DNA of 64,000 bases from Tribonema minus (lineage: Eukaryota; Sar; Xanthophyceae; Tribonematales; Tribonemataceae): contig JAFCMP010000030.1 in the NCBI GenBank assembly GCA_017506865.1, positions 186,001 to 250,000 on the forward strand, written 5' to 3'. Below are positions 34,500-44,432 of the stretch, piece after piece. The notes under the pieces were generated by a model. The model made no database searches and was not told where the DNA came from. It worked only from the letters and a program-made list of their open reading frames with translations. The position numbers were made by a program, and so were the translations under genes. Each line of letters starts with the position of its first letter. Within the stretch, counting starts at the first letter, position 1.

Positions 34500-35340
34500 C
34501 GGCGCGCCCGCGCCGCGTGCGCGCAGCCGCCCAGTGCACCGCGGGCGCCGCGGCAATGGCCGCGCTCAGCGGCGCGCCCGTCGCGTTGGTGACGAGCGGC
34601 ACCGCGGGCGCGCGGCGCCGCCGGCGCGCGCGGCGCTGCCGCTGCCACCGCGGCGCCGACCGCCTCCGCCACCGCCGCCATGAGCGGCGAGTCGAAGGCG
34701 TGGCTGACGATGAGGCGGACGCTCGCGACGCCCGGCAGGCGCGTGAGCACGGCGCGCACCGCCGCCTCCGTCCCCGATATCGTCACCGACAGCGGCGAGT
34801 TGACGGCGGCGATCGCGACATTTGCCGCCGCCGTGGATGCGGCAGCGTCGCCGGTGGCGGCGGCGCGCGTGGCATCTATCGCGCGCGCCGCGTCCGCCTC
34901 TGCGCAGTGCGCGGCGTACATGCAGCCGTCGGCGCGCGGCGCCGCAGCCATCTCGCGCGTGCGCCGCACGGCGAAGATGAGCGCGTCGCGCAGCGGCAGC
35001 ACGCCCGGGGCGGCGGCGGCGGCGACCTCGCCGAGCGAATGTCCGAGGACGGCGGCGGGCGTCACGCCGTGCGCGCGCCACAGCGCCACGAGCGCCGCCG
35101 CGAGCGTGCACAGCGCCGGCTGCGCGTAGCGCGTGTCGTCGAGCAGCGGCGCGCGCGCGGCGTCGAAGAGCAGCGCCGCGAGCGCACACGGCAGCGCGGG
35201 CGCGCCGGCGATGTTGCGCGCGAGCGCCGCGGCGCACTCGTCGAGCGCCGCTTGGAACACTGGCTCCGCGGCGTACAGCGCCGAGCCCATGCCGCTGTAC
35301 TGGGAGCCCTGCCCCGTGAAGAGGAACGCGATCTTCGGCG
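34500..35340 (-). other. PKS acyltransferase domain with His-to-Asp change
   Basis: Starts FLFTGQGSQYSGMGSALY; the nucleophile motif is GHSLGEVAAA; the later motif reads VSHAFDSPLM where active enzymes have HAFH. The last residue of that motif normally forms the catalytic dyad with the serine. The codon is GAC in place of a His codon (CAC/CAT). Confidence 0.85.
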
Positions 35341-36018
35341 GCGCCGCGCGCTCCCGCGGCGCCTCCGCTGGCGCTTCCGCCGCCTCCGCTGCTGCCGCGT
35401 CGTCGCCGTCAGCGTTGTCGTCGAGAGACAGAATTACGTGCGCGTTGGCGCCGCCGAAGCCAAACGAGCTCACGGCGACGAGGTTGAGCTCCGCATCGCC
35501 GCCGCCGCTGCCGCCGCGCAGCGGCGTCGGCGCCTTCGGGAAGATGACGGGGAAGCCGTCGAGGTCGAGGCGCGGGTTGAGCGCTGACAGGTGCAGGTTT
35601 GGCAGCGCGGCGCTGTGCCGCAGCACCAGAACCGCCTTAATAAGCCCCGCCATCCCCGCGGCGACTCCCTCCAGGTGGCCGATGTTAGTCTTCACGGAGC
35701 CCACTTCCAGCGGCGCGCCGCCGCCTTCGCCGCCGCCGCTATTGCCGCCGCCGCCGCCGCCGTAGTACACCAAGCGCAGTGCCCCGAGCTCTATCGGGTC
35801 GCCGAGCGCAGTGCCCGTGCCGTGGAATTCGATGAAGGCAACGCGCACCGGCGGCGCGCGCACGCGCGCGAGCGCGCGCCGCATCGCCTCCTGCTGCGCG
35901 CCGCCGCTCGGCGCCGTGAGGCTCACGCTGCGGCTGTGCCCCGTCGCAGAGCCGCGGATGAGGGCGAGGATGGGGTGGCGCTGCGCGCGCGCGTCGGCGG
36001 CGCGCATGAGCGCCAGCG

Positions 36019-36049
<31 letters not shown>

Positions 36050-36059
36050 CGCGGCGGCA

Positions 36060-36214
36060 TCCCAGCGGCGGCGGCGGCGCGGCGGCGGCGGCGGCGGCGT
36101 GTGGAAGCGGCAGCAGTCAGCAGGAGGCGATGAGGCGCCGCGCGGCGGCGGCGGTGCAGCGGCGGCGCCAGCGTGTGAGAAGCAGCAGCAGCCAGCAGGA
36201 GGCACTGCGACGCC
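36060..36214 (-). repeat. Two ~75 bp tandem copies upstream of KS C-terminal exon
   Basis: On the sense strand the sequence GCCTCCTGCTGGCTGCTGCT, followed by CACACGC and a CCG run, is repeated about 75 bases later as GCCTCCTGCTGACTGCTGCC with the same continuation. The second copy leads directly into the ANGYVRGEG exon. Confidence 0.75.
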
Positions 36215-36703
36215 GCGAAGAGGCGGTGCGCTCAGCCAAGTGCGAACAATGAGCGCTCGACTGCGACTTAAAGTTAAGGTTAGGCACGCAGCTGTTGGCC
36301 GGCGCTGCGGCCCCGGTGCGTGCGGAAGCGCAGCGCGCGTGAAAGGAGAACGAGCCGCCTCTCTGTAGCGCGCATACTCCGCTGGAAGGCAGTGCTCTCA
36401 CAGCGGCCATCGGGCACAAGCATTGCACACAATGCGCGCTGATATGAGCTGTTCCTACAGCAGGTGCCTTAAAGTTTCGTATGTATACACAGTGCTAGAT
36501 GTACTTCATTCCATGTATTCACCACAACTCACCACGCCTTGCAGCGGCCGTCGGGAGCGAGCATGCGCATCGCGCAGAACGCCTCGAACGCGCCGGGCGC
36601 CGTGAGCACGTTTACGGCATCGGCGAGCGCAGTTCACAGTCGCCGCTCTGCAGGCCGCGCACCGCCGCGTGCAGCGCCAGGAGCGAGGAAGAGCACGCTG
36701 TGT

Positions 36704-37097
36704 CTATGGTCTCGCTCGGGCCGCGCAGGCCCAGCACGTAGGATAGTCTGGCGTGGAGAGAGGGACAGGGGGGGGGGCAGGGGGGGCAAGGGAGGTTGAG
36801 AGGGGCAGAGCTTTGTGTGTTACTGTTTGTTTTGAGAATTTGTAACTTAAAGCTGTGTAGCATCAAAGACGCCGCGTAGGTCCAAGACGAAGGATAGTCT
36901 GGCGTCACGACGGGAGAAGGGGGGGGGGGGAGGTTGAGGGGGGCAGGGGAAGGGGAGTGTGTTTCATTGTTTGTGGCACGCGGCTGTGTAGCATCAAAGA
37001 CGCAGAGCAGGCCCAGCGCTGGAGGGGGAGGGGGGCAGGCGAGAAGGGGGGGGAGCTGAGCATCACGAGGGAGACGTGCAGCAGCTGTGTAGCTTGC
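36704..37097 (-). repeat. Three ~110-180 bp tandem copies of a KS exon border
   Basis: Plus-strand units begin at about 36,704, 36,857 and 36,988. Each carries the border sequence (ATCAAAGACGC, then a GCAGGCCCAGC-like word, then GGATAGTCTGGCG in the first two) followed by a G-rich run. Only the first unit encodes the functional YVLGLRG; the other two are diverged copies of the acceptor and exon start. Confidence 0.82.
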
Positions 37098-37814
37098 GTT
37101 CTGCATGCAGACTGGTGATGCCAGGGATATGCCCGCCCTCTGTGCTGCCGCCGCCGGGGGACTTAAGCACCGTGCGTACGTCGCAGCGCCTGCTTCCGTA
37201 CTACTCGCCCTTTGCACCATTCTGAAGCGTCGATGGTCTTCGCTTTTTGATCTGCTGCGTAGCGGCGCGGCATTTTCTGGCGCAACAGCGCGTGCGGGCG
37301 CCTGCTGGCCAGCAGTGACGCAGCTCTCCCGCCGCCGCCGCAGCACGCACGACTTCAAACAGTACCAAGGACCTTCCACCAAGATAATGGGTAGCGGCGC
37401 GGCAGGACGCCGCAGGCACCCTACTAGTAATCCTAACCCCGACTGACGGCGCCATGGCGCCACCGCCACCCACTGACTTCAGGGCCTCCGCACCGTAGCG
37501 CCTAGTTCAATAAGCCTAACCCTCGCTAACCCTAACCCTACGCGCTACGTGCCCATGCACTTCTCGGCAGCATCGAAGGACCGCGCAATGTCAACTTCAT
37601 GGGCACCAGCTCTAAACAGAACGCCGCAGGTGTGTGCACACGCGCACCTATTAGCAAGCAGCGACACGGACGCTCCCTATAGCAGTAAACGGCCCCGACT
37701 CCGCCGCGCCGCCGCCCGCCGCCGCCGCCGCCGCGCGCGCCGCCCACTCCGCGTTGCAGCAGCCCACGTACACGCCCGCGCGCGCGCCCATGAGGTCCGC
37801 CTTGGCGTAGTACC

Positions 37815-37843
37815 CCTAAACCTAACTCTAACCCTAACCCTGT
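37815..37843 (-). repeat. TTAGGG-like insert within the KS coding sequence
   Basis: On the sense strand the KS text EALH is followed by GGGTTAGGGTTAGAGTTAGG-type sequence and then by TACTACGCCAAGG encoding YYAKADLMG. A 23-base piece that begins GTTAGG and ends TTTAG has GT and AG ends, and its length accounts exactly for the frame difference between the flanks. Confidence 0.7.
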
Positions 37844-38858
37844 GCAGCGCCTCAAAGCGCACCTCCAGCAGGAGGCGCTGCTGCGGGTCCATCGCCGCTG
37901 CCTCTCCGTGGGCGCGACGCCGAAGAAGGCGCCGTCAAAGAGGTGCGCGTCGCGCCGTGCCGCGCGTAGAACTGTCCGGGGCCTGCGTGCAAGCGGGGGG
38001 GGCGCGCGGGGGGGGGGGGTGGCGTGTGTGTGAGCGTGTGGGTGTGCGCGATGGAGCCTCCATCTCCCTGGTACAACTTTCTGGGGCCTGGGCGTGCGGG
38101 GGGGGGGGCGTGGCGGCGAGCGTGTGCGTGTGTGTGTGTGCTTTTGTTGCGCAAGGTAGGCGAGCGGCGATGGGCGGGGGGGGGTGGTCGTGAGCGCATG
38201 CGCGTGTGCGTGCGTGCGTGCCGAACGCAAGGCATGAGAGCCATGATGGGGCCTCTGCCTCCCTGACTCTGACTTCCAGGGTGCCACAGATGACAGCTGG
38301 GAAAAGGGACGGGGGGCCGCGCGCACGTCACGGATATCCGCAGCGCGCGTCGGTGTGGACGCGCGCATCACCGAGGCACACGTCCCGTCCGTGAAAAAGA
38401 CTTCTCAAAGCCTGGGCGATGCGGCGCGAACGCGCGCGCGACGCGCATGCCAACGAGGGCGAGGGCATTGTGAGCGGCAGCGGCAGCTGCGCTGGCAGCC
38501 TGCAGGGGCTTGCGCAGCGCTCAACTTCAGTGGGCGGCGCTGTATCATTAACCAATAGCGCGCGGCTGTCTCATCAACCAACAAAGCGGCATGCAAGGAC
38601 CCCCGTGCGCCGGTACGCAGTTGATAGCGTGCCTACTGCTGCCGCTGTCGCAGGCGGCATGTGCGGCGGTGGGTCGGACCATCAACCAGCAGCGGCTGCC
38701 TTCAGCACTGGCTTGATTGAACGCGTCTAAGCCTCCTTGGTACGGTACGTCTGCAGGTGCGCCACTGTTGCTACACATGAACAGCTTAGCATAACCGGCA
38801 TCAACTGTACTCCTCATCCTCAGCGCCCAGAATCACCAATCCTCATATGAGCAAGTGC

Positions 38859-39054
38859 ATGCTGTTCAGCCCTCAGGCGACCCCTGTTAAGCAAACTTTA
38901 ACCTCAGCAGAGACTGTCGCCCCGCATGTTCAGCCCTCATGCGACCCTCACAACCTAACCCATAACCCTAGCAGAGACCGCCGCCCCGCGTTGTTCAGCG
39001 CTCAGGTGACGCTTATAACCTAATCCCAAACCCTGGCAGTGACCGCCGCCCCGC
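38859..39054 (-). repeat. Three ~65 bp tandem units in PKS intron
   Basis: Units of 67, 64 and 65 bases share GTTCAGC.CTCA at the left, a CCTAACC-like middle and CCGCCCCGC at the right end. CCTCATCCTCAGCG and ACCAATCCTCA words flank the array on both sides (about 38.81 and 39.12 kb), so a larger duplication encloses it. Confidence 0.8.
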
Positions 39055-39889
39055 AACTCACCATCACCGGCGGCGCAACTCACTGCTGCCGGCGACTTTA
39101 CAACACATGTACCCCTCATCCTCAGCGTTCGAACCACCAATCCTCACACAAATCAAAGAGTAAACTTTGCTCAGCGATTGCATGACCGCCGCAATCTAAC
39201 CCTAGCCCTAGCAGCTCACCGTTGCCATCGGCGAAGCACGACTCCTCCACGTCCCAGCGCGACGGCGGAATCTCCGTCACCGCGTCCGTCCCTGCCGCGA
39301 GCATCTCTCCGGGCAGTCCGCGCCGCCCGGAAACTGGCACGCCATGCCGACGATGGCAATGTCCCCCCCCCCCTGCGCGCCGCTGCTGCTGCTGCTGCCC
39401 GGCACCTCCGCCTCCCCCGCGCCGCCGCCGCCCCCAAGTACTACCCCTCCAGGAACTCGGCGATCGCCGCGACGGTCGGGTGGTCCAAGAGCACTGTCTG
39501 CGGCACGTCGATGCCATGCGCGTCGCTGAGCGTGTCCTGCAGCGTTGTGTCCGGCTGGTCCGCCTACAGGGAGTCGAAGCCCCCGGTCCATGAGCGGCGC
39601 GTCTGCCGTCAGCGCCGCCGCGTCGCCGCCGCCGCCGTCGCCCCCCAAAATCTCGCGCGCCACGCAAAGCAGCGTGCGCATGAGCCACGCCAGCCGCACC
39701 GCGCGGCTCAGGCACAGCGCAAGCGCCTCCGCCGCCTGCACCGCTGCCGGCGCTGGCGCCGGCGCTGCCGCCGCTTCGCTGCTCCACGCCGCCTCCGCTT
39801 CGCTGCCACCACTGGTGACCGCTGCCGCTTCCGCCGCTGCCGCTGCCTCTGCCGCTGGTGCTGAAATCTGGGCGGCATCGTACGCAAAA

Positions 39890-40190
39890 TCAGCGACCGT
39901 CGACGCGCAGCTCGCGCGCGCGCAGCGCGTCGCGCTTCGCGCGGCGCCGTATCTTGCCGCTTGTCGTCTTAGGGATCGTCTTCTCGCGGATCGCGACGCC
40001 GCGCGTGGCGGCGAGGCCGCAGGCCCTGAGCGCTGCCGCGCGGACGTCGCGCGCCGCCCCCTCCGCCCGCGCCTCCGCGCCGGCGCGGATCTCAAAGACG
40101 ATCTCGAGGGCGCCGTCGTGCGCCGTCTCGTTCGCGGAGAAGGCGGCGACGCAGCCGGGGCGCACCTCGCCGGGCGCGCCACGTGTGGTT
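39890..40190 (-). other. PKS loading domain: C-terminus of a fatty-acyl-AMP ligase
   Basis: RPGCVAAFSANETAHDGALE and IREKTIPKTTSGKIRRRAKR match the C-terminal subdomain of acyl-AMP ligases, including the PKTTSGKIRR box with its catalytic Lys. An AG acceptor can be placed just upstream near 40,160. The N-terminal part of the ligase is not found up to 42 kb. Confidence 0.8.
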
Positions 40191-40193
40191 TAA

Positions 40194-42614
40194 GTGGGGG
40201 GTGGGGGGGGTGATGGGGGGGAGGGTCTATTGAGAGGGCTCGGAGGCGGCGCTTCATGTGGCGCAAATGGCATACAATTGTCACAAACAGGCTCCATGGC
40301 ACACTGTAGCAACCGGGCCGGTGCCTGCCAAACTCCTGAGCTATTGAAGAGGCAGCATCTTCATGTCGGCCCTTGCGCGCGCATTCTATCAGCTACAGAT
40401 GCCATCAGTGGGTCCGCAAGCTGAGCACTGCTGCATACCACCCCCCTTGAGCGTAACGGCAAGTGCCAACGCTTCATGCAAGAGCTTGCACAAATGTTGC
40501 GGCACACCACATCGGACGCTGTTCAGCAAGAACTTGAAGCTGCTCGACCGCTGGCAGGGGTTCTTGCTGTCGGCCCAGGCGTCTTCGGCGACAAGCCGGT
40601 GCAATTTGGTGTGCTAGTCATCGACATGCCATCAGTCACGGTGAAAGAGGGCCCCGCGCGTGTCAGTGCCACGTGGTCAAGCTGTGCCCGACCGCTACTA
40701 CTAGCAGTACTACGACAGCGAGAGACCGCCCAGCACGCTGCTAACCGGAAGTGCCCGCTACCTGCATGCTTGTCAAGCATTGGCACGGCTGATCGCCCGG
40801 CTCACTCACTGCCGATGACGTCATTGCCGACCCTGAACCCTCAGGCTCAGGCTGAGCGTCACGGAGTGGAGGCCATGCTGCGCCATCGGCGGCCTTGTAG
40901 CAAAGGCGCGCGGCTGCGGGCATCGCCTGCAGCACCTCGTACGCACCTGGGAGGGCGACGTTGCCAAGTCCTGGGAAGACGAGTTCAACATGGACGCTTG
41001 CCCTACGGCGTTGCACGAGTGCTGGACTACGCTGAGCCCCGCCGCCGACTTACCAAGTAGTACGCGATGATCTCGCGATCGACCGTGACGGTGACGGCGC
41101 TGGCATGGCACTCGTCAGGCGGAAACATCGCAAGGCCGAGAAGCAGCATGGCATCGGAGGCGTCTTAGCTGTGTGTGTTCGGGGCCTGGGTCATACGAAG
41201 TTGCTCCTAGCGCGCATGGTGTCATGTCGGCACCCAGTAGCAAGGCATTGCTCAGCACTGCTGTCAGGGGGTGGAAATCATGCATTGCCACGGTGGTCTA
41301 TCAGATGACTGCTTCTGACGGCGCATCGTATACACAATGGCCGGGCATGAGGGGGAAGTCATGGGCAGTTCAGCTATATATATACTTCGAAGTATAGTAT
41401 ACCCACGGCGCACGCAAGCAGGCACCGCATCTTACACCTTAGGGCACGTGCCACAGCCTGAGTGTTCTGGGTTGATGAGGGCAAATTACTCAAGATCTTT
41501 GCTATCATGTGCACTTAGTGCTGATGCAAACTATGGCACCGCGCCTATGTCACTGGACGACACATGGTTTCTGTATGGCACAATTGGCGCAGGTCAACGC
41601 GTCTGAAGGCATTGCATTACAGTAGTGTAATATTTGCATGTGAATTCGTGCATACTACTAGTAGCAGCATATGTGCACTGGGTGAGGGTCAGTTAGCATG
41701 CATGCATGTGTCGTTGTGCAGGTCTTGCATTTGTGTTGTGCTGTGGTCGCACGTGCACACATAGTGAAGTCACGGTTGCTTTCCTGTTGTCAGCTTTGCC
41801 AAGCCCTGGGGGCGTGACTGTGGTGACACTGGGTTGCGTCACCTGTCGCTTCTCCAAGAGCTGTTCCGACCAATCAAGATAGTTCTTGACAGTTGTAGAA
41901 GTAAAGGTTCAAGTTGGGTTGTCACTGCAAAGCGCGACAGTCTGAGAAGACACACGCACTTGCTTGAGTGCTGCTGTGGGTGTCAGTGTGCTGTCTGCTC
42001 TGTTCGACATTGCTCACGTGCAGTGCAAGCACGTTAGTCCCGGCAGGTTAATTTCACACTGCTAAGCCCCCTTGCAAACTGCACCAAAATGCAACAGCAA
42101 GGCGTGAAATCAAACGGCGACATGTTTACAGCGCTGCGCATGCACTGATTTTGAGCAACGCGACCGCTCGCCTCGCCGGGTTGTCGCAGCAAAAGAAACA
42201 TCATTTTCGTGTTTTCACTGAAGAAACATCATTTTCGTGTTTTCCACTGTGTTTTCAGTGTTTCCCATTCATTCAATCGTGCTAACTTCTTTCCTTGGAT
42301 AAATAAAAACAAGGTCTCATTCATTGTGAAAATCCACAGTTTTCTTATTTATTAAAGAATAAATGAATTGAATAAATCAAGTTCTGATTTATTGTGAAAT
42401 CCACAGTTTTTATGGTGTGACATTGACAGATTATCCTTATCCTCACGTGCGCACCAGAATTATAATGGTGTGGCATTAACAGATGGTGTGGCTTTGACAG
42501 ATTATCCTGATGTGCGCCCAAGCATTATGATGGTGGTTCGTTGATCATCCTGATGCGGACTATTCCAGCGGCCTGATGTTGTCTGTTGACAAAATATCAA
42601 GCCAACCATCACCA
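40194..42614. other. Stretch between PKS and tRNA-Asn
   Basis: No conserved gene is recognised. A plus-strand open frame at 40,476-41,060 has protein-like text at its start (QELAQMLRHTTSDAVQQELE, then GDKPVQFGVLVIDMPS), and a different frame near 40.95 kb reads WEGDVAKSWEDEFNMDACP, so this may be a decayed gene or transposon fragment. From 42.25 to 42.6 kb the sequence is AT-rich with AATAAAT-type words. A GGTGTGGC/TTGACAGATTATCCT motif occurs several times between 42.41 and 42.52 kb. Confidence 0.4.
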
Positions 42615-42688
42615 GCTCCTGTGGCGCAGTTTGGCAGCGCGCACGACTGTTAATCGTAAGGTCACAGGTTCGAACCCTGTCGGGAGCG
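42615..42688 (+). tRNA. tRNA-Asn (GTT)
   Basis: The 74-base sequence starts GCTCCTGTGGCGCAGTTTGG and ends CGGGAGC plus a G discriminator. The acceptor stem is GCTCCTG/CGGGAGC with one G-T pair. The anticodon loop is CTGTTAA (anticodon GTT) and the T arm is ACAGG-TTCGAAC-CCTGT. It lacks an intron and an encoded CCA. It differs in all stems from the tRNA-Asn at 9.74 kb, so it is a second, independent isodecoder. An inverted-repeat element lies about 30 bases downstream. Confidence 0.94.
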
Positions 42689-42721
42689 GATACTTTTATG
42701 TCATTCAAGAATGTTTTTTTT

Positions 42722-43274
42722 AGGGTTACGAGCCGGAACCGTCTGAACCGGCTCGGCTCCGGCTAGTCGGGGCAGCCGAAAAGACGGATCTCGAGGGGAC
42801 CGTCTTCTCCGGCTTCTTTCAGACATGGCTCGCACGGCTTATATCATGCAGCAGCAGTCATGTGGCCCACGTACGGTGTCAAGAAACTAATGCTGATGCC
42901 GCCGCCGCTGGTAGCGAGCAAGCACAAGCTCACTCAATGTCGCCACCACACTTTTTCGGTTCACTTCAACTGGAAGTTAACTTCAACTGGAAGTTGAATT
43001 CAACTAACAGTTGAAGTCTAGCAGTTGAACTTTAGTTTTTCTGTGAGCAGGATGCAATGCAGCATGGGGGATTGTTAGCGTGCTTCGCTGATCGGAGTAG
43101 GCGGAAGGGGTTAACTCGCTTTTGATTGGTAAGCTGACCGGCTCAACCGGCTAAGACGGAAAAGACGGTCAAAGACGGTAGCAGTCACCAAGTTCCGTCT
43201 TAACCGGTTTAAACGGTCGGTGAGCTACCCCGGCTGCAATTCAGACGGTTTGGGGGACCGGCTCATAACCCTAG
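42722..43274. mobile_element. Short inverted-repeat DNA element (MITE-like)
   Basis: The left end reads AGGGTTACGAGCCGG and the right end, reversed, CTAGGGTTATGAGCCGG, followed on both sides by CCGTCTGAA words. It is flanked on each side by a run of eight T, which could be an 8-bp target duplication. The interior has AACTTC/GAAGTT words (about 42.96-43.03 kb) and ACGG-rich sequence; no open frame is convincing. Confidence 0.65.
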
Positions 43275-43343
43275 TTTTTTTTGCATCACATGCAGTGCCA
43301 TGGTAGGAACTCTGCTGACGCACAAAGCTTATTGCCAGACATG

Positions 43344-43722
43344 CAGGGCTAGCGTCTAAACTAAACTCTTGCGCCAAACACGTTGCGCCAGTGTGTTGTG
43401 CCAGTTGCGCCAGCAGCCCCGGCAAGTGACTCATGGCGCAACTGGCGATACTCGCACATTTACTCATGAGTATTACCTATTACTCGCGAGTTTACTCGCG
43501 AGTCTTGCCTAGGGTTAGTGCAATTAACTAGGGTTAGTCATGACCTTAACCCTAACCCTAACCCTTATGTAAGCTCTATGGGCCTTAATAGTGACTATAG
43601 AAGCACTAGAAGCCTTAATAAGAGTTGCGCCAATTGCGCCATGGCTAAACTAGTTTAGCCAGGGCTCGAAACCCAAAGTAAGTTGCGCCAAGGCGGCCGT
43701 CTGAGTTCAGACGCTAGCCCTG
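43344..43722. mobile_element. hAT-like MITE with 8-bp target duplication
   Basis: The ends are CAGGGCTAGCGTCT and, inverted, AGACGCTAGCCCTG. Immediately outside, the same 8 bases CAGACATG occur at 43,336-43,343 and 43,723-43,730. An 8-bp target duplication with CAGGG termini is characteristic of the hAT superfamily. The 379-bp element has no coding capacity. It holds TTGCGCCA words near both ends, TACTCGCGAG-type palindromes, and a CCCTAA tract at 43,543-43,566. Confidence 0.85.
43543..43566 (+). repeat. Telomere-like CCCTAA tract inside the MITE
   Basis: About three and a half uninterrupted CCCTAA units, with a GGGTTAG word just upstream at 43,530. It is interstitial and lies inside a transposon-like element, so it is not a chromosome end. 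Confidence 0.85.
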
Positions 43723-44432
43723 CAGACATGGCTTGTGAATACCTTGTACCCTGTATGATCTGTACAACATGCTAGACTGTGATCACCACTCGAGCGTAAT
43801 ACAATAATATACTTGGTCAGGACAGAGCCCTCCGAGATGTCAAGGTCAGTATGACATTGTATACCTGAGCAGTGATTTGCATGGAATACATACTTCAGGC
43901 TTCAGCATGCACCTGCACCTGCACTGTATCACATCGGTTCCTCGACTTCCTGGTAAATCCTGTCAGCTGCCACATACACTAAAGTAATGATGAGTGTACG
44001 TTGGAGTCGATTTGCGTGCGCGCGACAAGCTTTTCTTTGAGTGCATGCCTATTTGCCAGCTGGCGCTGTTCGTCTGGATATAGAGCTGCTCTTCCATGCA
44101 TTCATCGAGTGGACACCATCACTCAGTCTGGTCTATACACCAATGCCACTTCGATCCAGTCCAGAACAATCGCACGTTCGGCTACTTCAAGGTAGCACCT
44201 GCAGCTGCTGCTACTGTCGCCACGGCTAGGCTCTGAAACGCAATGGCAGCAAGCAACTGGATAGCGCCAGGCAATGCAAGGACAAGCAATTGGCATTCCA
44301 ATATCAGGCAAGCCAACACATACATAGAAAGATTGCTGTCTGCACTGGTGTCTTGGAGCATTGCTGAGCGCTGCCAGAGATCTGCACTCAGGCTCTCTGC
44401 CATGGTTCCACATAAAATATGCACACAAATAT

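Larger units (their letters stand above)
35430..39400 (-). other. PKS ketosynthase domain, split over several exons
   Basis: Pieces in order on the minus strand: DIAIVGMACQFPGG and TDAVTEIPPSRWDVEESCF (about 39.4-39.22 kb), DAHLFDGAFFGVAP and MDPQQRLLLEV (about 37.95-37.87 kb), DLMGARAGVYVGC (about 37.8 kb), [20 protein letters not shown] with the active-site Cys (about 36.74-36.69 kb), TAPGAFEAFCAMRMLAPDGR (about 36.57 kb), then ANGYVRGEGCGALAL, EFHGTGTALGDPIEL and VKTNIGHLEGVAAG with both catalytic His residues (36.05-35.67 kb). The introns between are packed with tandem copies of exon borders and TTAGGG-like tracts. Confidence 0.85.
30060..40193 (-). pseudogene. Degenerate type I modular polyketide synthase
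   Basis: The minus strand encodes, in order, the end of a fatty-acyl-AMP ligase, an acyl carrier protein, ketosynthase (KS), acyltransferase (AT), a dehydratase-like segment, ketoreductase (KR), a second acyl carrier protein, asparagine/glycine/histidine-rich linkers and a membrane-spanning terminal domain resembling that of Pls/PosA-type synthetases. This would be one loading and one extension module acting on an activated fatty acid. The gene has several introns, two of about 0.9 and 1.2 kb. The AT has Asp where the catalytic His of HAFH normally lies. The reading frame changes in about half a dozen places and at least one stop lies within a domain. The ligase N-terminus and the far C-terminus are missing from the window, the latter cut by a retroelement. 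I regard it as decaying, although base-calling errors in GC-rich sequence could exaggerate the damage. The product is unknown. Confidence 0.85.

Noticed and set aside
32140-36133. Several arginine/alanine-rich frames on the plus strand
   Set aside because: Shadows of the PKS KR, AT and KS coding sequence in GC-rich DNA; none has a recognisable domain.
42502-42708. Minus-strand open frame containing RVRTCDLTINSRAR
   Set aside because: This is the antisense translation of the tRNA-Asn at 42,615-42,688, a common false protein.
43543-43566. Possible chromosome end
   Set aside because: The CCCTAA tract is short, lies inside a MITE with a target duplication, and is flanked by unique sequence on both sides.
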